Notes under the pieces: model-generated
What the model saw: the letters and a program-made list of their open reading frames with translations, nothing else
Told to the model about the DNA's origin: nothing
Databases searched by the model: none
Origin: Lamellibrachia satsuma
Lineage: Eukaryota > Annelida > Polychaeta > Sabellida > Siboglinidae
DNA length: 64,000 nucleotides
Direction: 5' to 3'
Assembly (NCBI GenBank): GCA_033239005.1
Contig: BSQZ01000001.1
Span: 4,470,001 to 4,534,000, forward strand
Part shown: positions 27,701-41,300 of the stretch, piece after piece
Layout: each line of letters begins with the position of its first letter
Position numbering within the stretch: position 1 is the first letter of the stretch
Made by a program: the position numbers and the translations under genes

Positions 27701-30238
27701 AAGAATGTGTCTCTTTAAAATTTTTAATTAAAGTCACATACGTGTTGTTGTGAACTGATGATAAATTAGACTTGATTGATGTTTCTGTAATTTCATTTTG
27801 TACAGTTTGCAATTAGTACTATATTAGAACAATAACTTTAAAGATTGGCATGGCTAGATTTTATGTTCCTGTTAATCCAGCGAAATGGGTTTTTGGTAAA
27901 CTGATACGTGTTACTTGACCGTGCCCCAACAAGTGAGTTAGACTTATACACAGAATGCAGTGAGCAAGAAAGAGTCAACATGCCCTTGCAAGGAGATGGG
28001 GAACGTTCTCTGACCAGCTGAGTCGATGCTCCTGCTAAGACGTAGCACAACAAAACATTAGAAATGCCATCGAAAAAAGGCTGGCTTTGCAAAAAACACT
28101 TAAATGAGAAATGACATCAAGAAAAGGTTAGCTTTGTGATTGTTGCATAACATAAAAAATTCTATAATTTCATTTCATTATGGCCCACAAGTTTTAAAAC
28201 TGTCCCTCCTTCTGCTCTTCACTGCATGAAATTTGAAACTAATCCACTCAGCAGCTTGTGGTTGGAGAAAAACATCAAATCAGCCAACTAAAAAGAATGG
28301 CTGCAGCAACTACATAACCATATATGTGGCATGCCTGCTTCAGCTACAGTTAACAAGCAGATCTACAGTCTGTGAATAACATAATGCTACTACTACATTC
28401 TATAAAAAAACATACAGAAAAGTGCATTTCTTAAATATAAAAATTTACACAAAAAACTAACATAGAAATAGTGTCCAATCAAATAAATGGAGACAGTGCA
28501 TCTATGGAACTGTCACAAGCACCTTATCACGCTACATGTTAAAGTATGCACAGAGTACGACACAGTTGCATGCACATGTACACGACAGCCTCACTTACAG
28601 GGTGCTCATCATCCGTGCTGAAGTCCTCATCATCCATTGACATGATCTGACTCTGGTTGGTGGTGACCGCATGCAACGTGGGGCTGCGAAGGTCTGGGGG
28701 TGATGAACTTGACCCTGACATCGGCCCAGGTTGTGATACACTCATTATGGGGGGTGACTGAAAAGACCAAAAGGACTCCCACATCTGTGATGACAACCGT
28801 CAGATTTATTGTTGCAACCCACTAAGGCTACTTTCTACTAACTTTCATCAAAGTCGAGCTAGAAACAAATATTAAAAACATATTTGAATTTCACAAATAC
28901 ATCAAATGTACTATGAGTGAAATAACAAAGAACATACAGTAGCTTGCTGTATGAACAGGGCGGTGTCACGGCTACCTTGGATCTGGGTGAGGTGACAAAG
29001 TTAATTACCATACAAGCATCTCAAGACCACTTCAACTTCCTGTCATCACTAAAACATCGCCACATGTTTCTGTCAAGAAATCTATTAATATTTATTCTAC
29101 TCTCTCAACAGCTCTGCTGGAATTTTTTTAATAAACTTGTGCAAAAAAGTGCTAGCTGGGGTTTTGTTCATAGATTCATTCTATATGAAATCAACCAGTA
29201 ATATTCGTGACCCCTCTGATTTTAATGAAATTTGGTATACATGTAGGATCTGTTGTGAAATTTACCTATGACAAATTTCAGACTAGTGCGTGAAACATTT
29301 TTAATGTTAATGATTAGAAAATGGCAAAAAAATTGCATTACATGAACTTAAGTCTTTAACCATTTCACGGTGTGTGACGCTACAGTATTACTTCAACTGA
29401 CGGTTTACCGCTGTATGTTTTTGACAGATTATTTTATAGTTTTAGCGACGAATCTTTGTCGGATTTTGACAATCAAAACAACAATGATGTTGGCGAACTT
29501 AGTCCGGAAATCGAAAATACTCCCATTGTCAGTATCTGTTTATTCAGCAAAACAGATACTGACAATGGGAGTATTTTCGATTTTCGGACGTCAGCGATGA
29601 TGAAAGTGACGGTGTAAATGCTGAGGATGAGCTGTGCACTGTACTATCAATGCTGGATGATGCGTAGTTTGAATTGGTCCAGTAGCGATGAATGTGTTAG
29701 CAAATATATAAATAAACACTTCTGTCATATATGTTTAAAATACAAATAAATAACTTGTTTTTCACTTTTTCATACCCCACAAAATGTACTTTATATTGTA
29801 TTTTATATCATAACACTCCTGTAGCATGATCAACATGAGTAGTTTACATTAAATATGTACATTGGCATACAACTGCGTTCAGCAACTACAAAAACGTTGA
29901 AATCGTGACGGCCATTTTGGATTGCTGGTTACCATGACGACAAACTGTAAAATGATATGGCTCATTTTACTCGCAGATTATCGTACTTTCAGAATATGTA
30001 TATAATATAAATATTCATAAAATGCATTTTTGTTGCTGAAATCTTGACTTGAAGCGATGCAATCAATTTTCTTGCATATTCACTGGGAATGCAGTATTCA
30101 GTGGTAACAGCAGATCAGGGCTGTAGTATTGAAATGGTTAAATGTATGCAGACATAACTTTGGCCCTAACTGTGCTAAAGTGCTATTAGTCTAACATATA
30201 TGCATAACATGGCAGTTGAAAAAAAAAAACTAATTCTA

Positions 30239-30319
<81 letters not shown>

Positions 30320-33300
30320 ATGCAACTACACAAGACAAGGACAACAGGACAAACCTCCTGGGCAAAGCTGCCTCCGGGGGACGTCATTGTCTCCTCGCTG
30401 GACTCACACCGACTGTTATCCATCCACGTGTCCCGGGTGGGGGTGGGGATGGGGGAGCTGGCAGGGCTGATGTGGGGGGAAGAGTCTGTGTCATACACGT
30501 TACAAGGCAGTGACATCATCTGAAACAACCCGCAGCTTTCATAAATTCTGCTCATCTTGTGCCTTTCAAAGGGACAAATTAGGATAGTTTTTTTTATTGT
30601 AAACCCATGTTAAACTATGTCTATTCTCACATCTGGTTCACCCAAATGTATAATATAATATCATTGTTATCTGTTTATGAATATCAACCTTAAGATGTCT
30701 GATGTAGCTCATACTACATAAGATGTCTGATGTAGCTCATACTACATAAGATGTCTGATGTAGCTCATACTACATAAGATGTCTGATGTAGCTCATACTA
30801 CATAAGATGTCTGATGTAGCTCATACTACATAAGATGTCTGATATAGCTCATACTACATAAGATGTCTGATGTAGCTCATACTATATAACATGATTTTAC
30901 AATAAATATGATAGACTGTGACTTGTACATAAAAAATTCAACAAAGCTTTATGTCATATTAGATAATATTTTTTTTATAAATAATGGAGAAAAACACATC
31001 TTTGTATATATCATTATAGTCAGAAAGTGAAAGAACACATGTTCTGGAAGAAATGTTAAATGTACACCACACACATGACCCATGTAAACAATGAACCTTG
31101 ACCAGTTTAAAAGAAACTCTTTTTGTGTCATTCCTTGATTATTACAATTTGTGGAAACTAACTAAATATACTAAACATCATTTCATCATGATCACTTATA
31201 CGGTATGTATATCTGGGCATATCAAAATGGATGGCGCACTCTAATATCAGGGAATTAATAAATGGCACACAAAACATCAAACTGAAACAAAACTTAGTCG
31301 ACCACGCAGTGGCGACAGAACTGGGAACGAACGTGTGAACAAAAACTATATAATTTATAACACTGCAAAATAATACTCAAAAATGTAAGCAGAATGACAG
31401 TTTATCATGCAAAAAAAACGAGTAAATGTCATAAAGCGCACCAATACAGATACTAAAATGATTGACTGACACCTCTTTCCTACCTACAGTGCATCAGCCA
31501 GAGTTGTGACTGAGAACATAAATGACATGTCTAAATAAAGGCAGGAAGTGGACAGTGACATATCCTGTTGAACCTGACCATGCTGTTGGTGAGCACTGCA
31601 GTAGACACAGAGACAGCACCAGTCACCATTGCAGTAGAGACAGAGACAGGGCCAGTCACCATTAAAATTATACCTTCAGAGACACTCCTTCAAATTGTCA
31701 GCATACTAAAGTGAAAATGCTTTTGTTTCCTAGTTGGTGGAGTAGTGACATGACTAAACTCAATCTTAGTAAACTGTCTTGCCTCATAGACCCTGCAACA
31801 GTGTAACCATGACAACAACATGATAGGAATTGACTCTTACTAGGGTGAAAATTGAATACGGAAACAAATGAATAGATTCATGCTACAATTTAAAAAGACC
31901 ATAAGCACAAGTTTCAATAAAAAACTGAAAAGGTGATATTTTGGCAGTACAGACAAACCCATAGTGCATACTTATAGGACATTACAATAGACCTAGTGCA
32001 TACTTATAGGACATTTCAGTAGACCTAGTGCATACTTACAGGACATTACAGTAGACCTAGTGCATACTTATAGGACATTTCAGTATACCTAGTGCATACT
32101 TATAGGACATTACAGTAGACCTAGTGCATACTTATAGGACATTACAGTAGACCTAGTGCATACTTATAGGACATTACAGTAGACCTAGTGCATTTCTTCC
32201 CTCCTTCTCATACAGGTCTGTTTAGTGCCCAAAACATGTAGTATGGTAGAACTTTCTAAAATGCATGATACGGAACAAAGTGATGCAAAATGTTTTTATG
32301 AATATTCTCAGTAACTGTGTCTTTTCATAATGTTAACACTGAATACGTTGCTGTGAAACCAAATGTATGCATTGTGGGTAGGTCTGAGACGGATAAAGCA
32401 TAACGTATATAATACACCATGCAGCAAAGCACTGCATAGTGGCAATGCTGTGCCAGGGGAGTCACACCACTCCAGTCAGTGGAGTGGCAATGCTCTGCCG
32501 GGGATCACACCACTCCAGTCAGTATCTCAGTATATTACCTTCTTCATCATTTTATTTCTGCGTTGTTTTAAGTCATCCTGGATGGCACAGATGGAGGCAG
32601 CAAATTACAGAAATATTAGTAGATACATTCATTGTTCAGTTGTTCTACACTGCACCAACACAAAGGTTGACTGACTAATTCATGAAAATAAAAAAGGGCT
32701 TTAATCGTGTGTTCAGCCGTGAATTACAGTGTGTAATCAGCAGATACTGTAATGTTCCATGTATAATATGCTGTTCCCCTTTATTTTGTAATTAGAAGTC
32801 CAGGTGTCTATTATACATGATAAAAAGGCTAAATGTTAATTGTTTCCAAATACGGAATTAGTATCCCACAAAATATCATGTCATAAGGCATATAAAATAA
32901 ACATTGTAGAAACATTTGAAATATTGTTTTTTGACTAACAACACACTATTTATTTTCAAATTTTTTATACCAACTTGTAAAACACTTTACTAATTATATT
33001 TCCTCATTCCCTGCCAATAAACCATATTTACTGAGGTCTCTGAGAAATCTAATAGTCCAAAGGAACACATGCCTTCATAGTTTTGAACAACAACCAATGA
33101 TTGAATTTAATGATGTGACCTGAATCACATGACGCAGCAGTCAACCAATCAACACATACCTTCTGTTTGTGAATGTCTTCCTGTGACATCATGTCAGGTA
33201 TTTCCACACACTCCAGACCGATGTTTCTCTTGTGAGTGTTGTCGGAATGAGACCGCGTGACGGTCACATCTTGACCGGACTGACCCATGGGCGAGTCTCC

Positions 33301-36300
33301 CATCTCTGGCATCTCAAACAATGGTTCTGGCATCGACCCTGTCTTCCGATGCTTTGGTCCATCCTGTAACTGCAACAGAGGAGAGGGTTAGGGTTCTTTC
33401 ATGAGAAGCCTATTTCTTCCAGGAGGTCGTTGTACTGGGGTGATTAGAGAATACTGCACCCCAACCCTTGACTCAAACCATAACCTAGTCTTAACCACTT
33501 AATGGCCCATTGTGTGGCAAAGGAAGAGCATAAAAATACACTGTCCTGCGTCCTATGTGACTCATGGGTAACACATCCTGTATCTGAATATATATTCATA
33601 ATGCCCTTAGTGGTTATGTCTGTGGTTAGGCCAAAGTGTGAGTTATGACCCATATATTGGGTTATAAATAGGTGTCATCTGTCATTAATAACAGCTAATC
33701 ATGGCTGATCTAACCTGCTGGAGGACATGGCTGCATCAGCACTATAGCCCATGGGCAGACAGTGCTCAGCACTACAACCCATGGGCAGACAGTGCTCAGC
33801 ACTACAGCCTATGGGCAGACAGTGCTCAGCACTACAGCCCATGGGCAGACAGTGCTCAGCACTACAGCCCATGGGCAGACAGTGCTCAGCACTACAGCCT
33901 ATGGGCAGACAGTGCTCAGCACTCCAACCCATGGGCAGACAGTGCTCAGCACCACAGCCTATGGGCAGACAGTGCTCAGCACTACAACCCATGGGCAGAC
34001 AGTGCTCAGCACTACAACCCATGGGCAGACAGTGCTCAGCACTACAACCCATGGGCAGACAGTGCTCAGCACTACAGCCTATGGGCAGACAGTGCTCAGC
34101 ACTACAGCCCATGGGCAGACAGTGCTCAGTACTACAGCCTATAGGCAGTGCTCAGCACTACAGCCTATGGGTAGACAGTGCTCAGCACTACAGCCTATGG
34201 GCAGACAGTGCTCAGCACTACAGCCTGTGGTTACATTTCTAGAAACACGATACTCTAACGTGGCCCTACAGATTATGTTTTTCCAGAACTCGTAGACAGT
34301 ATTTATTCCAGCCACAGTGCCCTGTCTTCCAGGAACAGTTCTACTGGTAATACATGGTCTATCAAGGCAATCTCAACAGTATGTTTCTGATGCCCAGAAA
34401 GACACTCTAACAACCAACAATGATTACAATAACGCACGGACCCAACCACAGGGGTTCATTCAAATAACACATGGACCCAGCCACAGGGGTTCATTCAAAT
34501 AACACATGGACCACAGCCACAGGGGTTCATTCAAATAACACACGGATCCAGCCACAGGGGTTCATTCAAATAACACATGGACCCGGCCACAGGGGTTCAT
34601 TCAAATAACACATGGACCCAGCCACAGGGGTTCATTCAAATAACACACGGATCCAGCCACAGGGGTTCATTCAAATAACACATGGACCCGGCCACAGGGG
34701 TTCATTCAAATAACACACGGACCCGGCCACAGGGGTTCATTCAAATAACACATGGACCCAGCCACAGGGGTTCATTCAAAAGACACACAAAAGTAAAAAT
34801 ATGTTTTAAAAACTATATAAATGTAATCTCACATATTTTAAAATACAAGGAACATCGCTACAAATCAAAGGTATACTGAGTGTGAAAAGACGAAAACTAT
34901 CTATTGTATTACATGTTTTACATTACATGTATTACATTACATGTATTACATTACTGTCAAAACAGTGAAAATCCATTTTGTGCACCATGTGGCTGGTTGG
35001 ATATGTGCTGTTGGATTCTTCAGTTAATCAGTTTGTAAGTTGTGTAGCCTTGAATGTTTTCACCAGAAGATGTTATAGTCTAATTAGACTTCTGTGTTCT
35101 CACGAGCAGTTGGCGACATGGCTGAGGATCCATGCTATTACAGTTGGCGACACGGCTGAGGATACATGCTATTACAGTTGGCGACACGGCTGAGGATCCA
35201 TGCTATTACAGTTGGCAACAAGGCTGAGGATCCATGCTATTACAGTTGGTGACACAGCTGAGGATCCATGCTATTACAGTTGGCGACATGGCTGAGGATC
35301 CATGCTATTACAGTTGGTGACACGGCTGAGGATCCATGCTATTACAGTTGGCGATACGGCTGAGGATCCATGCTATTACAGCTACTTCTGAAATATGAAA
35401 ATGGACTTTCTTGGTTTAACTCTTCAACAGCGAGAACAAGAGAAATGTGTCCTACCCATGAGCCTTGTTGTTGCTGCTGCTGTGAAGACATCCTATACAT
35501 GTCCTGCTCTGTCATGTCCTCTGCTATCGAGTGAAGGTCGAGGGCGTCACTACTGCCCATACGCCCTGGTGGCACGTGCGCAAAGTCCTGCATGTACATC
35601 ATCGTTCCACCTGGTGGCGGGAGGCCACTCGAGTTAAATGTCGGCATGAACTGCAACAATACAAAAGACAGACTCTGAACTCATCCTGTCTTTGTTATTT
35701 ACAAGTGGACCATACCATGAAGTCTACCTGGAGGCTACAGCATGAGAATGTTCACTTATGATGTACCTGGAGGCTACAGCATGAGAATGTTCACTTATGA
35801 TCTACCTGGAGGCTACAGCATGAGAATGTTCACTTATGATCTACCTGGAGGCTACAGCATGAGAATGTTCACTTATGATCTACCTGGAGGCTACAGCATA
35901 AGAATGTTCACTTGTGATCTACTTGGAGGCTACAGCATGAGAATGTTCACTTGTGATCTACCTGGAGGCTACAGCATGAGAATGTTCACTTGTGATCTAC
36001 CTGGAGGCTACAGCATGAGAATGTTCACTTATGATCTACCTGGAGGCTACAGCATGAGAATGTTCACTTATGATCTACCTGGAGGCTACAGCATGAAGTC
36101 AGCATGTTGCATTCAGAAGCACTCCTATTAGTAATCTGAACCATTGTGTGGGTCATGTGATAAGGGTTCTCACTGCTGTGATAAGGGTTCTCACTGGGTC
36201 CCCTGCAGAGTCTCCACAGAAGCCTCAACCTAATGCTCTGTCTCATACCACATTAATGTAAGTGAAGTTGGGTGTTCCACATTGTTAATGTCCATGGCTA

Positions 36301-38304
36301 AGACAACACAATGTTGGTCCATCCATATACAGCATTCTGAACACTCCCAGTGGCTGCCTCCAGTACTAGATGTTATTAAATAAATTAATAAATACACAGT
36401 TCTTTTATAGCACATACTTCCATATCATACAGATCAATTTGCTTCACAATAAAATAATAACTAAATATACATGAAATTATGCTTATAATCCAATACTAAA
36501 AAAGCTACAATATTAAGCAAAAACTCTTACAATTTCTATTACATAAAAAACAACACAAACAGTGTCAATTAGACGACATTCGTTAAAATTACATTAAAAT
36601 AATATGCTATTAAAGTTAACATTGACATGTAATGAAATTAGAAATACTGATGAATTTGCTGAGGCATTGCATACAACACATTTTACACATGCCAACACCC
36701 ATGTGTGAATGCACATAACACTGGAATTATTACACACAATCTACAAATACCTGCTGTCTATCCCAGGGCATATCAATTACATTGAGTAGGAAGAGAATCT
36801 AGCTAAGCATGTACTGGTAGCCAAATAACAATAAACAGCAGGCCACAGAGAAGCCACATTGACAGAGAAGCCACAACAGTTCATGTGGCACTGAGTATTA
36901 AGGGATTAATTACCATCTCTGCCTGGCAACTCTGCAGCCTTAACTGCTATTTAATGCACTGCCTGTTTTCAACATGTTTACTATGATGACTTGTGATCCA
37001 CCTGGACTAAAATGTCAGCAACTGCATATTGCAGAGCAGCACACCAAGACAAAGGTCAGCAGTGGAAACAGTGGCAGGGAACAGTGGCAGGGAACAGTGG
37101 CAGGGAACAGTGGCAGGGAACAGTGGCAGGGAACAGTGGCAGGGAACAGTGGCAGGGAACAGTGGCAGGAAACAGTGGCAGGGAACAGTGGCAGGGAACA
37201 GTGGCAGGGAACAGTGGCAGGAAACAGTGGCAGGAAACAGTGGCAGGGAACAGTGGCAGGGAACAGTGGCAGGGAACAGTGGCAGGGAACAGTGGCAGGG
37301 AACAGTGGCAGGGAACAGTGGTAGGGAACAGTGGCAGGGAACAGTGGCAGGAAACAGTGGCAGGGAACAGTGGCAGGAAACAGTGGTAGGGAACAGTGGC
37401 AGGGAACAGTGGCAGGGAACAGTGGCAGGGAACAGTGGCAGGGAACAGTGGTAGGGAACAGTGGCAGGGAACAGTGGCAGGAAACAGTGGCAGGGAACAG
37501 TGGCAGGAAACAGTGGTAGGGAACAGTGGCAGGGAACAGTGGCAGGGAACAGTGGCAGGGAACAGTGGCAGGGAACAGTGGTAGGGAACAGTGGCAGGGA
37601 ACAGTGGCAGGAAACAGTGGCAGGGAACAGTGGCAGGGAACAGTGGCAGGGAACAGCAGGGAACAGTGGCAGGAAACAGTGGCAGGGAACAGTGGCAGGG
37701 AACAGTGGCATTAGTGACATCATTAGTGGGTCAGTGATTACAGCCTGACTCACTGGGTGGGTGGGTGGGTGTGCACCCTATCCAGTACAGCTTACTGCTA
37801 CTGTAGTCTCACACAGTTAGGTTTACACCTGCTCCCATGCTCAGATATCCACCCACCAGTTGACTCACTCACACATCCATACGACGAAAATTACAGACCA
37901 GTGAGTTTAACATCAGTTGTATGTAAATTACTCGAAACATTAATTAGAGACCACATGGTGGAATTCCTCATAAAACATAAATTAATAAATACATGTCAAC
38001 ATGGGTTCCTAAAAGCAAGGTCATGTCTAACCAATCTGTTATGTTTTTTGGAAAAAATTACAAAGTGGGTAGATGACAGTGGATGTTGTCTACTTAGATT
38101 TTCAGAAAGCTTTCAATAAAGGGCCACATCAACGATTGTTACTTAAACTAAAAGCCCATGGTATAGGTAACGATGTAATCAACCGGATAGAAGAGTGGCT
38201 TACACACAGAAGACACAGAGTAACAGTAGATGGTGAGATTTCAAACGGGAAATCTGTTTTGAGTGGGGTACCACAGGGATCAATATTAGGCCCTATACTG
38301 TTTG

Positions 38305-38364
<60 letters not shown>

Positions 38365-41300
38365 GAATTGGAAGATGACATATCTAGCAAAGTACTGAAA
38401 TTTGCAGACGACACAAAAGTATTCAGAAAGGTTAATGTTACAGATAAACAAAGTTTACAGGATGATCTACATAAATTAGTTAAACGTTCAGAAAACTTGC
38501 TAATGTTATTCAATTTTGGGAAGTGTAAATGTATGCACAAACGGACATGGAAACATGGACGAAGAATATAAAATAGGGGATGCTGTACTAGGTACAACCA
38601 CACAAGAAAAAGACTTAGGAGTAACATTTAGTGCTGACATGAAAGTTTCAGAGCAATGTGAGATTGCTGCTTCAAAAGGAAATCAAATTCTAGGGCTAAT
38701 TAGGAGAATTATCACGTATGAGGAGAAACAGTTAATTGTACCCCTGTACAAAGCAATAGTTAGACCACATTTGGAATATTCTATTCAACCATGGAGGCCG
38801 TATTGTAAAAAGGACATAGACAAGCTAGAAAGGATACAACGAAGAGCAACTAAAATGATTCCAGAATTAAGAGACCTTAGTTACGAAAGTCGCTTATTAC
38901 AATGTGGTTTGACAACACTAGAGACCAGGAGGCTAAGAAGAAACCAAATAGAAGTGTTTAAAATAGTGAATGGTTATGAGGATGTTGATAGGAATATGTT
39001 CTTCAAACTTAAAGAAGGCAGTAGAACCAGAGCACACAAAGCAGCATTAGTTAAGGAGCAGTGTAGGTTGGACACGAGAAAGTACTCTTTCTCACAGAGG
39101 GTGATAAATGAATGGAACAAACTGCCAAATGATTGTGAATATGTTTAAAAATAGAATTGACATATATTTGATAAGGGCGGGCTACACATAGATGAGAGAT
39201 TTGTTGGACTCTCGATAAGCCAATGGCTTCCTTGTCCACTTGCCATCTGGAACTTGTTGTTTGGGTTGGCAATCTTGTTATATCTGACTCAAAAACAGAA
39301 ACAAAACCCAAATGACAAGTGAATAAAGAAGCTTCACCTCTGTGAGACATTTGTCAATTTAGTTTTTAAACATATTCACACTGAATAAACATATTCCATG
39401 GACTTCAAGTACTGCAGGGCCACAAATACAGTCACATCTGTCCCCCAAGGGCTACAAATACAGTCACATTTGTCCCCCAAGGGTCACAAATACAGTCACA
39501 TATGTCCCCCAAGGGCTACAAATACAGTCACATTTGTCCCCCAGGGGCTACAAATACAGTCACATCTGTCCCCAGGGGCCACAAATACAGTCACATCTGT
39601 CCCCCAAAGGGCTACAAATACAGTCACATTTGTCCCCCAAGGGCCACAAATACAGTCACATCTGTCCCCAAGGGCTACAAATACAGTCACATATATCCCC
39701 CACGGGCCACAAATACAGTCACATGTGTCCCCCAAGGGCCACAAATACAGTCACATCTGTCCCCCAAGGACAACAAATACAGTACAAATGGGAAAAGAGT
39801 CGACAGCTGACCTGTGTCAAGTAGAAGCGTGAACAGTCTACCTGTGCCATGTAGAAGATTTTATTGTCTACCTGTGCCATGTAGAAAATTTGACTGTCTA
39901 CCTGTGCCATGTAGAAGATTTGACTGCCTACCTGTGCCACGTATAAGATTTGACAGCCTACCTGTGTCAGGTAGAAGATTTGACAGCCTACCTGTACCAC
40001 ATAGAGACGTGACACCTACCTGTGCCACGTAGGAGAGATGACAGCCTAACTGTGCAGGTACAGAGGTGACACCTACCTGTGTGTCAGAAGGCACACCAGT
40101 CAGTGTAAATAGTTCCTCCTGCAGTTTCTTCAAAATGCGAGTCTTGTCCTCTATCTGGTTGTGCAGCAGCTTTGTCGGATTCTTCTGAAATTCCGCCTTC
40201 AGTTTCTGAAAAACATAGTCTGCCATCAAACACATCTGTAATGTGGTGTCTACTGACCTGCTTGTTATGTGAAGAGCATGCTTGTTTACAATTTTAGCCA
40301 ATGATACACTAATATGTCAAACAAATATTGATCCTATAAAAAATGCCAGCTTTGTAAACTAGAAGTTAATCTGTTACATACCCACCATACCAACAGTGTC
40401 CCTGTGACATAGAACTAACAGTGTCCCCGTGACATAGAACCAACAGTCTCCCCGTGACATAGAACCAACAGTGTCCCCGTGACATAGTACCAACAGTGTC
40501 CCCGTGACATAGAACCAACAGTGTCCCCGTGACATAGAACCAACTGTGTCCCCATGACACAGAACCAACAGTGTCCCCGTGACATGGAGCAAACAGTGTC
40601 CCCATGACATAGAACCAACAGCGTCCCCGTGACACAGAACCAACAGTGTCCCCATGACATAGAACCAACAGTGTCCCCGTGACATAGAGCCAACAGCGTC
40701 CCCGTGACATAGAACCAACAGTGTCCCCATGACTTAGAACCAACAGTGTCCCGTGACATAGAACCAACAGTGTCCTCATGGTGTAAACGACACCTCACCT
40801 CACATTCCGTGGCCACCTGCTCATGCATCATTCTTATGGTGGCGATCTTCTTTGATAAACACTCCTTATTCTTCTCTGACTGTTTCACAAACACACCACA
40901 CATTAATGATAATAATTTAATAATAACAATAAATTTATTTAATATAGCAGAACCAAGACTGTTCACTTCATACAGACATTTTAAAATTAAGAACATGATT
41001 TAGAATTGCTAATAAACCCTAGGAGTGACCAGTGGGCTGAATTCGGCCCACATGATAAGTGCGAAAAGCGTTGATATCACTCAGTAGGAAAAATGTTCGT
41101 TTCCGCCATCAGCACCTCTCATGGGAACAAATGATATCATTGGAAAGCTGATTCATATTTATTCATGAGCTAGTTGATGTTAGCTAATGACGATTTAGCT
41201 TACAAAACACATCACATAGTTGGCACCCATATTTGGCTGTTTTACTACGCTCCACAGAATAAAGTTAAGTAACATGTTAAACCTTTGGAAAGCTCTATGA

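Noticed and set aside
33699..34295. Plus- and minus-strand 10-residue repeat proteins
   Set aside because: The 30-bp array has a period that is a multiple of three. They are open on both strands and lie inside an intron.
37007..37753. Open frames in several reading frames of a Gln/Gly/Asn- or Cys/His/Pro-rich repeat
   Set aside because: These are products of the 13-bp array, which lacks stops in all frames. No conserved flanks.
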